A DNA stretch of 64,000 bases from Afifellaceae bacterium (GCA_028284625.1 JANQRH010000022.1:1-64000); one strand, 5' to 3'. Shown: positions 26,165 to 35,399, numbered from the stretch's first letter. Made by a program: numbers and translations. Notes: generated from the sequence alone by a model not told the origin.

Positions 26165-27100
26165 TTGTTGATTACTGTCGTAATGTCCGTTTATAATTGC
26201 GAAAAATACGTTGAAGCGGCGATAGAAAGTATTATCAACCAATCTTTTGAGAATTTTCAATTTATTATAGTAGATAACGCCTCGAATGACGGGACGACGA
26301 AGATTTTAAAGCAATACGCCAAACGTGAACGTCGTATTAAGGTAATTCGAAATGAAACCAACCTTGGCATGTACGCCTCACGCGAGGTCGGAATTTATAG
26401 CGCCAGAACCGCTTGGGTCGCGTTGATGGACGCAGACGATATAGCCGAGCCAATCCGGCTTGAGCGCCAAGCTGCTTTTATCCGAGCGAATGGCTCAGAT
26501 TTAGGTGCTTTTGGATCCTGGGGACGGTCCGTCAACGATCGCGGCGAGGTTCTTGGCAGCATGACCATGGAACCCACAACTGTGGACAAATTTCGTACCA
26601 TATTTGTTCGCAATGAAACAATAGCACTATTGGATCCGTCAAGCGTGATCCACCGTAAGACCTTTCAAGAGGTAGGCGGATACCGGCCGGAGTATTCTCC
26701 AGCCGCCGATATTGATCTTTGGTACCGAATTGCCGAATCGGGGCGGACGATACTGGTTATACCTGAGTTTTTGATGCGCTATCGAGTACACGGGCAATCT
26801 ACTTCGATCAAGAAGACGATGTTCCAGCGGCAAAAGACACATTTGGTCAACTATAATATGCGTCGACGCCGTTCCAATTTTTCGGAAATTACTTGGACCG
26901 AATATCAGAATGTGGTATGGAGTAATCCCTGGTATAGGATTCCTCGGCAAAGAAACGACTTTGGACTTTTTTTCTTAAAGCACGCTGGTTTATCATACGC
27001 TGAAAGGAAGGTGTACTCTACCTTGTTCTATTTAGTTGTTGCGATGTGTATTAAACCACTTCACGTTGTCCGGCGAATTGCTTCGCAGCTTTTGCATTAG
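26165..27100 (+). CDS. Glycosyltransferase family 2
   Basis: A 311-residue GT-A enzyme: LITVVMSVYNCEKYVEAAIE, FIIVDNASNDGT, the metal site ALMDADDIAEP and the acceptor-side PAADIDLWYRIAESG. The C-terminal part ends with a hydrophobic segment (TLFYLVVAMCIKPLHVV) that could associate with the membrane. The start is a TTG at 26165 followed closely by the conserved first strand. AT-rich compared with the left half of the island. Confidence 0.88.
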   Translation: MLITVVMSVYNCEKYVEAAIESIINQSFENFQFIIVDNASNDGTTKILKQYAKRERRIKVIRNETNLGMYASREVGIYSARTAWVALMDADDIAEPIRLERQAAFIRANGSDLGAFGSWGRSVNDRGEVLGSMTMEPTTVDKFRTIFVRNETIALLDPSSVIHRKTFQEVGGYRPEYSPAADIDLWYRIAESGRTILVIPEFLMRYRVHGQSTSIKKTMFQRQKTHLVNYNMRRRRSNFSEITWTEYQNVVWSNPWYRIPRQRNDFGLFFLKHAGLSYAERKVYSTLFYLVVAMCIKPLHVVRRIASQLLH

Positions 27101-27159
27101 CAACTTTCTTTAGAAAGTTCCTACTTGGCACTGTGTTATTCCATAACGTTTGTGTGCTT

Positions 27160-27888
27160 ATGAGGCTGAGCAATTTCTTAACCATACTGGCCCGCCGCAC
27201 CGAACGCCAGGGCCTCAAGATCATTCCTTTACGCAACTACGAAGGTTTTCCGACAACAAACGTCGGCCGAGACATAGACATGGTGATCGGCGCCGGTAGT
27301 TTGGACGTTTGGGTATCAACGTTAAAAGCGATCGCAAACGACAACAACCTCCGAATATCCTCCATGGCTCAATACGAATATTGCAGGCAGTTTCTAATTC
27401 ATACAATCGACGGAGTTCCGCTTGAAATTGATCTAATTCCTCGATTTTGGTGGCGAGGCATTGTGTGGCTGAAAGAACAAGATGTTATAGACGATGCGAT
27501 ACCGTACCGGGACTTTATCTGGCGACCTGCCGAGCATCATGAGTTTGTTGTTACGCTCAATCATTCCTATTTACACGGAGGGTTCTATCCCCGAAAATAT
27601 GCTGCGCGATTGCGATGTTTATTGGATGTCGCAGAACCAAGAATCACCTCCCTGTTAACAAGCGTGTACGGCCAAAAAAACACCGATCATTTAATAGAAA
27701 TGATTCGGCTTGACGACTTTAAACAACTTGACGTCCAAAACTTTTCTATTAGACTCGATGTTATATTTCGTTACGGCCGCCATAATCCTTTGAGTGTTGC
27801 TAACGGTATTCTTTCGAGTTACGCGTATGATTATTGGTTGCGGCTCAAAAGAATCGGCGGAGAAGCGTTTGTCGATCGGTTCATCTAA
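27160..27888 (+). CDS. Nucleotidyltransferase-fold protein of polysaccharide loci
   Basis: A 242-residue protein with an NTase-like signature: IIPLRNYEGFPTTNVGRDID followed by MVIG, where D-x-D would bind metal. A second acidic motif is GVPLEIDLIPRFWW. Proteins of this type are found in surface-polysaccharide loci, often with a thymidylate-kinase-like protein such as the one at 31650 here. The reaction is unknown; adding a nucleotidyl or phospho group to a glycan or sugar is a guess. ATG at 27160 is preferred over GTG at 27133. The end overlaps the flippase gene by 20 bases. Confidence 0.6.
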   Translation: MRLSNFLTILARRTERQGLKIIPLRNYEGFPTTNVGRDIDMVIGAGSLDVWVSTLKAIANDNNLRISSMAQYEYCRQFLIHTIDGVPLEIDLIPRFWWRGIVWLKEQDVIDDAIPYRDFIWRPAEHHEFVVTLNHSYLHGGFYPRKYAARLRCLLDVAEPRITSLLTSVYGQKNTDHLIEMIRLDDFKQLDVQNFSIRLDVIFRYGRHNPLSVANGILSSYAYDYWLRLKRIGGEAFVDRFI

Positions 27889-29089
27889 ACTGTTATTGCT
27901 TTCCCAACTAGGGGAACAAGCTATTGCGAGTTCTGGGGCTTTCTTGTTTATGTTAGTAGGTGCCCGTTTGTTGAATTTATCTGAGTTTGGTGTTGTTGGA
28001 CTGATGTGGACGCTTTTACAGTTTCCAGCCGTATTTTTTTATTCTTTAGTTCTTTTGCCAATCTCCTCGAGTACAGATCGCGTTATTTCTCGTTCACTTG
28101 TCATCTCGCACTCGGTTTCATTATATATTGCAATAATGTCGGCGTTTTTCGCTATGGCGCCTTTTCTGCTTTTATTTTTCAACCAGGACACTTTGGGGAG
28201 TAGAGGGACAACTGTGGCGCTGCTTCTTGCGTGGGGCGCAACTCACTTGGCTTTTGAACTGACGCGGTGGCTTATTATACGGTACGACAATCATCGGATT
28301 TTGGCTATAGGAACCTTAGTTCGTTGGCTCTTCTTTTTCAGTTTGGTATTTGCCGTTTCAGAAACCAGCAATGTTTTAAGCGCCAATACATACGTTACCT
28401 TGAATGTCGTATCCATATTGTTTTGGTTTTGTATAATTTTGACATCTAGGCATCGGACAATAGCAAAATCTGTTACAGGTATTAAGGTATCGACCGATCA
28501 ATTAAAGAACGCTCTTCCGATCCTTGCAAATGGTGGCGCAAATGTTACGTTGAGCTATGTCACTGCCGCTGCCATAGTTCAAAATTTCTCACTTGAAACT
28601 TTTGGAGCTTTTCAAGCTTTTCGCTCAATAACAAATTTTTTCGGGGTAATTGCCCAATTTATTGATAATCATCTTACTGCTCACTGGGCACGCGAGGGCT
28701 TTCATCACAAGGTGTTGTTTAGCTACTTAGTTGTTGTTGGTTTAACACTACCATTTTGTTTTGGCAGCGCATATTTGTTGACAGACCTTATTCTAATTTA
28801 TGTTTTAGACGTCCGGTACTCACCGTACTCCTTTATGTTTGCGTATTTGGCCACCGGTTCTGCCGCGCAGTTGTTTGTCCGGCCAATTGTAGCGTCTGTT
28901 CGACTGTCACGACGAACGTTTTTGTTTTACTGGAATTCTGCTCTAATTTCGTTTGGCGTATTGCCACTAGTTGTAACTGCAGCGAAACTACAATATCTAC
29001 ACGTTGTAGTTTGTTTATTTGCAATTGCTCCTTTGACCTTTTTATTTATATTTATGTTTTACAAATATGTTTTGCGGCCAATAAAATAA
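27869..29089 (+). CDS. Polysaccharide flippase (Wzx-like)
   Basis: A ~406-residue membrane protein with about twelve TM helices and the MATE/Wzx opening (LLLLSQLGEQAIASSGAFLF, then LVGARLLNLSEFGVVGL). It would flip undecaprenyl-linked repeat units to the periplasm. The TTG at 27869 has GGAG at proper spacing and overlaps the preceding gene by 20 bases; a frame extending to 27794 lacks support. Strongly AT-rich, like typical wzx genes and unlike the flanking chromosome. Confidence 0.85.
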   Translation: MSIGSSKLLLLSQLGEQAIASSGAFLFMLVGARLLNLSEFGVVGLMWTLLQFPAVFFYSLVLLPISSSTDRVISRSLVISHSVSLYIAIMSAFFAMAPFLLLFFNQDTLGSRGTTVALLLAWGATHLAFELTRWLIIRYDNHRILAIGTLVRWLFFFSLVFAVSETSNVLSANTYVTLNVVSILFWFCIILTSRHRTIAKSVTGIKVSTDQLKNALPILANGGANVTLSYVTAAAIVQNFSLETFGAFQAFRSITNFFGVIAQFIDNHLTAHWAREGFHHKVLFSYLVVVGLTLPFCFGSAYLLTDLILIYVLDVRYSPYSFMFAYLATGSAAQLFVRPIVASVRLSRRTFLFYWNSALISFGVLPLVVTAAKLQYLHVVVCLFAIAPLTFLFIFMFYKYVLRPIK

Positions 29090-29227
29090 TACGATTTTTT
29101 TATGGAAGCGAAGCGTCGAGTGTTTTGGAAAAAATAGATGTCATTTGCGCCGATTTATTCCATGTCACTGGCGCCAACATAGACGGGTTAATCTACGGTG
29201 TAAGGCTATTTTGCCAGCGTTTGGTAA

Positions 29228-30370
29228 ATGAGAGATCTAAAGCAAGCTATACGGCCTGAGGCGCAGTTTTTTCGGCTGCGAACCGGAAGAGGCCGCATAA
29301 ACAAGCAGCCGGCTGTTAATGGCAGCGTTGTGATTATTATTGTGGTATTGTTTATTGTGCTGCCATTGAGGAACCTTCATTACGGAGGCGCTGGCAATGA
29401 TTATGTTAAATACATGTCCGCTTTAGATAGCTACCATAAGTACGGCTATTCTATTTTTCGACCTGGCGATTATTTGGATATTTATCACTTAGTCAAAGCA
29501 CATACGGGAAGTTCGGAGCCATATTTTTGGTCACTTGCCTTTTTGATAAGAGATTTAGGTGTACCGACCAACTACGTTTATCCGACGTTATTTACTTTTA
29601 CAATCATTTTTTTGCAAATTTTCTTTCGACCTAGAAACCGTGCGTACTCCCCAACATTTCCAATGCTCGTTGTCATAGGATCTTTGTTATCAGCGAATCT
29701 GACCGGAAACTACGTTCGTCAAGGATTGGCGACGTTGTATATTGTGTACCTTATAGCTAATATTGCTGAGCGGGATGGAAGAATTACGGAAAGGGCGATG
29801 TTGCTTGCCGGTCTCGCAGTACTTAATCATTTTGCCGCTGGTTTGGTCGTTCTGGTCTTGGGAACGGCGACATTGCTGATTGGCGGTTCATATCATCCGG
29901 TTTCGAAGAAGGCCCGAATAAAAATAGCGTTATACGCGTTTCTCGTGCTCGTTGTCTATTTTTTTGCGTCTGGGTCGGATCAATTGAAAGATATTTATTA
30001 TAAGATAGAGATCTATTCTCAACCAAATTTGGAAATGGAGAGAAACAACTTATTCGTGTTTTACATGTTGTTGTTATTTATAGTTAGTTTAATGCTTATA
30101 AACAAACAGTCTTTGCGTCAGAGATCGGTATCTACCAGAATCTTTCGAGTATTTCACATCATTTGGCTTTTGTTATGTTTTACAGTAGTGCTTGTCGGTA
30201 GCGCTGCGATTACAAGGATTCCGTTATGGGGTGTGGTGCTAGCTTACTGCCAATTGTTTCCTGTGATCAATCTACGAAAACGGGGGGAGAAGCTCCTGTT
30301 GTTTGTAGGCGGTATTGTGGTTTTTTTGGTGGTGCATTTTTATCGAATACCTGGATTTTTCTTGTTTTAA
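29228..30370 (+). CDS. EpsG/Wzy-like polysaccharide polymerase
   Basis: A 380-residue membrane protein with about ten TM helices. After a basic N-terminal tail it shows LPLRNLHYGGAGNDYVKYMS and SLLSANLTGNYVRQGLATLY, which match the EpsG family (NxRQGLA motif) of chain polymerases. It is directly after the flippase and AT-rich. It is the better candidate for the repeat-unit polymerase of this glycan, with the ligase-type protein at 17162 playing another part. Confidence 0.8.
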   Translation: MRDLKQAIRPEAQFFRLRTGRGRINKQPAVNGSVVIIIVVLFIVLPLRNLHYGGAGNDYVKYMSALDSYHKYGYSIFRPGDYLDIYHLVKAHTGSSEPYFWSLAFLIRDLGVPTNYVYPTLFTFTIIFLQIFFRPRNRAYSPTFPMLVVIGSLLSANLTGNYVRQGLATLYIVYLIANIAERDGRITERAMLLAGLAVLNHFAAGLVVLVLGTATLLIGGSYHPVSKKARIKIALYAFLVLVVYFFASGSDQLKDIYYKIEIYSQPNLEMERNNLFVFYMLLLFIVSLMLINKQSLRQRSVSTRIFRVFHIIWLLLCFTVVLVGSAAITRIPLWGVVLAYCQLFPVINLRKRGEKLLLFVGGIVVFLVVHFYRIPGFFLF

Positions 30371-30483
30371 TGGTCGTTCATTGGGGACCGGGACCAATTC
30401 GCCGTTTATTTTTGGATCATGGTATTCTTGTGAGTTTGAGTGGATCAGGTTTTGATAGCACACAAATGGAAGAGTTAAGAAAA

Positions 30484-31629
30484 ATGAAGATTGTTCACGT
30501 AGTCGCTGGACTTTGGCGAAACACAGGAGGGCCGGCCGAAGTGATTCCGAACCTTTGTCGAGCGCAAGCAGAGGCTGGTGCAAACGTTACATTGTGTTCA
30601 ATAGACGGCGAAAATGCTCCACAGGTGGAGGAACTTAGGGAAACTATTGTCGACCTTCAACTGTTTCCTGCAACGGATATGGTGGTTCGCTACAGTGCTA
30701 GTTTGGGTGCTTATCTGAGGAGGCGCACGGATGCTGACGTCATTCACAATCACGGGCATTGGCTTTGGCCAAATTGGTGCGCGGCTGCGGTGGCTCGCGG
30801 TTCTGCGACGGGATTAGTGACAACTCCTCATGGAACTCTTGTGCCTGGAATGTTGAAGCGAGCGCGAGCGAAAAAGGCAGTAGCGTGGTTTTTTTTTGAT
30901 CGGCGGCTAATTGAGGGCGCGGACGTGATTCATGCTTTGAGTGCGGCTGAACGCACAGGGATGGCGCCGAAGCTCGGTCGGGCTGCACGGAAAACTGTCG
31001 TGATTCCAAATGGTGTTAACATACCTGTTTGTGCCCGGCGCGATATACGCGAAAGGAGGTTTACACTTCTGTTTCTATCACGTGTTACGCAAATCAAAGG
31101 AGTTGTGCAGCTACTCGCAGCTTGGCGTTTGCTAGCCAGAGATCATCCTGACTGGCGGCTGAAGATTGTCGGGCCGATTGACGATGATCTGCGGGTCGAC
31201 TTTGAGCGGTTGTGTATGGGTGCGGAGCGGGTTGAACTGGTCGGTCCAGTGTATCACCAAGATCGTTGGCAACACTACAAAGAAGCATCAGCCTTCGTCC
31301 TGCCCACGCTTGCAGAGGGGCTTCCGACGGCGCTGCTTGAAGCCGCGGCATATCGTCTACCCATCGTAACCACTCCGGAAGCCAATTTCGATGAACTCAA
31401 CCGAGCGGGAGGTTGCCTGCTATGTGAATCGGATCCGGTCCAATTGGAGGCGGCGCTGCGTCGGCTTTTTGCGATGACACCAGGTGACCGGCAGCGGATC
31501 GGAGAGAGAGGTTGGCGTTTGGTCTCTGAGCATTACAACTGGCAGAGAATCGCAGCGCGATGGTTATCGGTCTACGGCGATATCGGTAAAGGAGCCGATT
31601 TGCAACATGACCAGTTCTTTTTAGCTTAA
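30484..31629 (+). CDS. Glycosyltransferase family 4
   Basis: A 381-residue GT-B enzyme. N-terminal: KIVHVVAGLWRNTGGPAEVI and HNHGHWLWPNW. C-terminal donor domain: VVIPNGVNIPV, TLLFLSRVTQIKGVVQLLAA (the usual K is present), and SAFVLPTLAEGLPTALLEAA with the E-x7-E motif. The ATG at 30484 was chosen because the first beta-strand starts there; upstream in-frame sequence overlaps the polymerase gene. No TM helix. Confidence 0.9.
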   Translation: MKIVHVVAGLWRNTGGPAEVIPNLCRAQAEAGANVTLCSIDGENAPQVEELRETIVDLQLFPATDMVVRYSASLGAYLRRRTDADVIHNHGHWLWPNWCAAAVARGSATGLVTTPHGTLVPGMLKRARAKKAVAWFFFDRRLIEGADVIHALSAAERTGMAPKLGRAARKTVVIPNGVNIPVCARRDIRERRFTLLFLSRVTQIKGVVQLLAAWRLLARDHPDWRLKIVGPIDDDLRVDFERLCMGAERVELVGPVYHQDRWQHYKEASAFVLPTLAEGLPTALLEAAAYRLPIVTTPEANFDELNRAGGCLLCESDPVQLEAALRRLFAMTPGDRQRIGERGWRLVSEHYNWQRIAARWLSVYGDIGKGADLQHDQFFLA

Positions 31630-31649
31630 GCAAAGAGTTCATATTCCAG

Positions 31650-32318
31650 ATGATCATCACGATCATTGGCCCGGATGGAAGCGGCAAAAGCACAATAGCT
31701 CAAGTGGTCATGGAGCGCTTGCAAGCTCAAGGCTTAGCGGTCCGCCATTATCCGTTTCGATTCGGTGTTTTGCCAAAACTTTCGGCGCTCCGTTTCTGGC
31801 GTGGAGGGTGGAAAAAAGGCACCTGCTTTGAGTCCGAAGAGAGTTATCCGATTTATGATCTCAGCGAGAACCCTCCACTACGCACGCTCATATATATGAT
31901 CTGGTATGGGCTCGACTACCTTTTAGGTGGATTAGTTCTTCGCTTGCGTAATACGTTTGGCGCTAATCATCACGTGGCCGTTTTTGCCCGCTATTTTCAT
32001 GATTATTACTATCAGTCGAATAACCGGCGGCTTCCGAATTCGATTAAAAAAGCAATAGAGATGTTCGTGCCAAAACCCAGTTTCATCTTTTTCCTCTATC
32101 GGGACCCGCAGGATATCCACGATGGAAAGCCCGAACTGCCGGTATGCGAAATCGAAAAACAGCAGCGAGTCATCCGGGAGATGCTATCCTCTTACCCACA
32201 GTTCCACGAGATCGATGCGCGGTCGGGGGTGGAGGAAACAGCGCGCAAGATCCTGCTGCTTCTTGGTTTCCGGGCGCGGCACAATATCAAGGATTCTCGA
32301 GGCATTAGTCGAGATTGA
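31650..32318 (+). CDS. Thymidylate-kinase-like P-loop protein
   Basis: A 222-residue kinase-fold protein with P-loop IIGPDGSGKSTIAQ at residues 4-17, ARYFHDYYYQ and PKPSFIFFLYRDPQDIHDGK with the lid-like KPELPVCEIEKQQ. It differs from the housekeeping Tmk by its length, its position and the RDP..I..RK/GKPEL pattern typical of the version embedded in capsule and O-antigen loci. The substrate is unknown. It follows the GT4 gene by 20 bases and precedes an APH-like kinase. Confidence 0.7.
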   Translation: MIITIIGPDGSGKSTIAQVVMERLQAQGLAVRHYPFRFGVLPKLSALRFWRGGWKKGTCFESEESYPIYDLSENPPLRTLIYMIWYGLDYLLGGLVLRLRNTFGANHHVAVFARYFHDYYYQSNNRRLPNSIKKAIEMFVPKPSFIFFLYRDPQDIHDGKPELPVCEIEKQQRVIREMLSSYPQFHEIDARSGVEETARKILLLLGFRARHNIKDSRGISRD

Positions 32319-32562
32319 GGTTTCGCCTTGGACGGGCTTCTTGCGAGACCAGTACGTAGGTCACATAAGCCGATCAGGCGACTGAATGACTTAGGGTGCA
32401 TGTTCACGCAGCCAAGTTGACCTCGTATGTATGAAACGACCGGCCGGGCCGGCAGAATGAAGGGGCGCCCTGAGGGCTCGAAGCCCCTCGGACAACTAGG
32501 GTGGGATTCCGTTTGCCCTTTGGCCGTGAATCCCCTGGAGCAGCCGAGCGATCCGCGCGCTA

Positions 32563-33600
32563 TTGGCTCCGAAGCCAGAAAGTCGGCCGGACGTTGCTGA
32601 TCGGCACTCTGCCGCTGAGCGTTCGCAGCTCAGTAGCAAAATTTCATCAGGCGGACGGAACCAATACGGTCGATCTGACGTGGCTAAAGTTGAGTGGTAT
32701 CTTCGCAAAAAAATAGCGAGCCTAAGCAATCTTAGTATGAATGAGTTGCGTTGTCTTCCCATCCCCGGCGGTGGCACGGTGGGTTGGGCGCACACGGGCT
32801 GGTTGTTGGGAATCCTGCCGTCCGACAGCTGGAGGAAGCGAGCGATCCGTTCTCTAGCACGACTGAGGTTGCTAAACTTGTTGAGCCGCCGTTTCGACGG
32901 GCGTCTTAATTTGTCCGGGCAAGAGTTTCTGCTTGATGATGTCTTGGAACATCTGGATGTTGCAGCGAATCCCGCTCTTCCAATGGCAATCTTCGCGAAT
33001 GTACAGCGTGATCCACCCCGCATCTATGTCTGGCTGCAGTCGGGTATCAAAAACTTCTTCCTCAAAATCGGAACGGAACAAGATTATCCGGCCTTCCGCA
33101 ACGAGGTCGAAGTCAGTGCCAACCTAAAGGTCCACAGCGACATCGTCGTGATGCGACCAATTGCAAATCAAAGGAAAAATGGTCTCTCTATGTTAGTGTT
33201 TGAAGGGATCGAGTCAGAGATTCTTGCGAGAAAGAAGCGTATGTCGCCGCACGAAATTATATGGTTTCTTCGTGGAAGGCGGGCGCTTCGAAAAGGCGTT
33301 TTCGGGGGGGCAGTTCACTGTGACCTCGCGAGCAACAACCTTTTCAAGGTTGGCGACAAGCTCCTGATAGTGGACTGGGAGTTCTCTGCTCTTTCCGGGC
33401 CTGACTACTGCGATCTCGTGGGATTAATCGTCGCCATTTTGGCGGATGAGCCAGGAACAATGGCCAGTGTTGAGACGACGCGATATCTACTCGCGCGTGA
33501 AGCGGGCTGCCAATTGTCTGAGAATGCAGTTTCCTGCTGCCTTAGATTCTTAGCGGCGCGTGGCAACCGACAGGCGGCACAGGTGCTTGACTCCGTGTAG
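32563..33600 (+). CDS. APH/protein-kinase-like phosphotransferase
   Basis: A protein of up to 345 residues with the aminoglycoside-phosphotransferase/kinase fold. The N-lobe has YVWLQSGIKNFFLKIGTEQD, where the Lys would bind ATP, the catalytic loop is HCDLASNNLF (H-x-D-x4-N), and the metal site is LLIVDWEFSAL. It resembles sugar or lipid kinases in envelope-glycan loci such as Kdo/heptose kinases rather than drug-resistance enzymes. The N-terminus is uncertain: TTG at 32563 or a later ATG such as 32737. It is nine bases from the WaaE-like glycosyltransferase and probably cotranscribed. The target is unknown. Confidence 0.7.
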   Translation: MAPKPESRPDVADRHSAAERSQLSSKISSGGRNQYGRSDVAKVEWYLRKKIASLSNLSMNELRCLPIPGGGTVGWAHTGWLLGILPSDSWRKRAIRSLARLRLLNLLSRRFDGRLNLSGQEFLLDDVLEHLDVAANPALPMAIFANVQRDPPRIYVWLQSGIKNFFLKIGTEQDYPAFRNEVEVSANLKVHSDIVVMRPIANQRKNGLSMLVFEGIESEILARKKRMSPHEIIWFLRGRRALRKGVFGGAVHCDLASNNLFKVGDKLLIVDWEFSALSGPDYCDLVGLIVAILADEPGTMASVETTRYLLAREAGCQLSENAVSCCLRFLAARGNRQAAQVLDSV

Positions 33601-33608
33601 ATTGTACC

Positions 33609-34562
33609 ATGCCTTTTCTCACTGTCGTAATACTGACAAAAGACGAAGAGCGACACATCGCACGTGCCCTTTCGTCTGTAGCCGAGATCGCTGATTGCCG
33701 CGTTGTAGTCGACAGTGGGTCAACGGACCGAACTGTCACGCTCGCGAAGAAGGCCGGGGCCAAGGTCTTTAAGAAACCTTGGGTGAATTATGCAACGCAA
33801 TTAAACTGGGCGCTCGATGAACTTCCCGTCGACACAGAATGGGTGCTACGCCTTGATGCTGATGAAGTTGTTTCAGCTGCTCTCTCCGCAGAGATCAAGG
33901 AAAAGCTCTCCGGCCTTCCACGTGAGATTGAGGGCGTTTTCGTTTCGCGACGGATGAACTTTCTTGGACGACCTATACTTTGGGGCGGCGTGTTCCCGGT
34001 TAGCGTATTACGCGTTTTCCGTTATGGATGCGGGCGATGCGAAAATCGCTGGATGGACGAGCATATTCTGGTGGAAGGGCCGACAGTTGAATTCGAGGGC
34101 GAGATCATCGACGACAATATGAACTCGCTAACGTGGTGGACCGAGAAGCATAACGCATATGCTTCGCGGGAAGTCGTCGATCTTCTTAATCTTGACTATG
34201 GGTTTATGACGCACGAGACGGTGGCGGACTTGCGAGTCGGCGCGCGGCAAGCCGGCGTGAAGAGGTGGTTGAAGGAGAGAGTTTATGCTCGATTACCAGT
34301 TGGGGCACGAGCATTTGCATATTTCTTCTACCGGTACGTCGTGCGCCTAGGATTTCTCGACGGGATTGAAGGGACGGGGTTTCATGTCTTGCAAGGGTTT
34401 TGGTACCGATATCTGGTGGACATGAAGCTGCATGAAGTCAAAGAATATATGCGTCACCACAACGTCGACGTTGCAACGGCGATTCGAAATGTTCTTGCAA
34501 TCGATGTTGCCAGGGGCGAGGTGACCCTGCCCCTGAGAGACCCTGATCGTAAGTTAGGTTAG
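33609..34562 (+). CDS. Glycosyltransferase family 2 (WaaE/KdtX-like)
   Basis: A 317-residue GT2 enzyme of the beta-1,4-glucosyltransferase type (WaaE/KdtX): FLTVVILTKDEERHIARALS, VVVDSGSTDRT, LNWALDELPVDTEWVLRLDA with the metal-binding acidic motif, and GRPILWGGVFPVSVLRVFRY. The C-terminal region is helical with amphipathic character. It closes the polysaccharide gene block; no further glycan gene follows except damaged ones. Confidence 0.88.
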   Translation: MPFLTVVILTKDEERHIARALSSVAEIADCRVVVDSGSTDRTVTLAKKAGAKVFKKPWVNYATQLNWALDELPVDTEWVLRLDADEVVSAALSAEIKEKLSGLPREIEGVFVSRRMNFLGRPILWGGVFPVSVLRVFRYGCGRCENRWMDEHILVEGPTVEFEGEIIDDNMNSLTWWTEKHNAYASREVVDLLNLDYGFMTHETVADLRVGARQAGVKRWLKERVYARLPVGARAFAYFFYRYVVRLGFLDGIEGTGFHVLQGFWYRYLVDMKLHEVKEYMRHHNVDVATAIRNVLAIDVARGEVTLPLRDPDRKLG

Positions 34563-35061
34563 TCTGTGCCCAAACGATGAAACGGACGATGCTCAGGAGC
34601 AAGTACAGAGAAGAGAAGAGAAGAGAAGAGAAGCCCGACCGAATAACATACCATCGAACTGGCATCGTTGCGATCGTTGTTGTTGCGGTTCATGGCCATC
34701 ATTGTCGCCTTGGCATGTTCGGGGCTTCAATGCAGCTAACTGACTATGCTATCGACGAGCCTGCGAAGACGACTGAAACGGCGATTGGAGACCTTTCCGC
34801 CAATGTGGTCCGTATAGAGGCTTAAATAAGCTCGCTTGGCGCCAAGCCTCCCACTAACGACGAGGACTTGGTCGTGGCGCACTGCGCAAAATTGTTGACG
34901 AGTTGCGAGAGATGGCTAAGGGCTGGCAAAGTACCCCGCAAAGCGTAGGTGTGACTGGCACTGTGCTAACCCAATGCGCGGCTTGTTCAATAGGTTCAGT
35001 GCCTGGGCCCGGAGCAAATCCTTCAATCGGCTCAAGCTACTGACCCGGATCAGGCAAGGGT
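34563..35061. other. Gap with a pentanucleotide repeat
   Basis: No supported gene. The main visible feature is the AAGAG tandem repeat at 34607-34633. A frame through the repeat (34577-34825) has a REEKRREEK start and one hydrophobic patch but no family likeness or ribosome site. Confidence 0.4.
34607..34633 (+). repeat. AAGAG tandem repeat
   Basis: Four perfect copies of AAGAG at 34611-34630, with partial copies on both sides. It lies 45 bases after the last glycosyltransferase gene. Such pentanucleotide tracts can change length by slippage; no gene is convincingly under its control. Confidence 0.8.
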
Positions 35062-35399
35062 ATGGTTACGCTGGGATTGGCGCTCTCGCCGTCAGAGGTG
35101 CCAGCTCCTGAACAGCTCAACGAACTGAATAACAAAAACTCGCCTTTGGTGCTCTGACCGCACTCGGTATCGTAGCCTGGGGACCCCGCCGCTGGCCTCT
35201 GGTCGCCGTCGGGCTCCCCCTCCCAAGGCGTGGGATTGAGCTTCTACAGGGGCTGTCGGTTATCAGCCGTGATCGCGATCTCGAGGATTGGTTCGCCGAT
35301 AGTCTGGGCGTCGCTCTCTTACTGATTGGCTGGTTGCTTTTGCGGGCCTTCTCAGTCCTCGTATCGCCTAACAAATTACCGGCACTGCAATTAGCCTAA
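35062..35399 (+). pseudogene. VanZ-like membrane protein, frameshifted
   Basis: Two frames together make a small VanZ-family protein. The first, from ATG 35062, reads VTLGLALSPSEVPAPEQLNE. After the A-rich run near 35131-35138 the second frame continues KLAFGALTALGIVAW and then GIELLQGLSVISRDRDLEDW, which carries the conserved VanZ E..Q and D...N-like motif, followed by a last TM helix. The frame change equals loss of one base in AACAAAAAC. VanZ-like genes are common beside exopolysaccharide loci. It may be a true mutation or a homopolymer error. Confidence 0.6.

Noticed and set aside
28756-29259. Plus-strand frame of 167 codons in the flippase/polymerase region
   Set aside because: Cys/Phe-rich out-of-frame translation of the AT-rich flippase gene, without TM or domain order of its own.
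31650-32318. Housekeeping thymidylate kinase (tmk)
   Set aside because: The P-loop fold fits, but the position in a glycan locus and the lid pattern indicate the locus-type paralogue; no tmk symbol given.
34577-34825. Open frame through the AAGAG repeat
   Set aside because: No ribosome site, no family likeness, and the start is made of the repeat itself.
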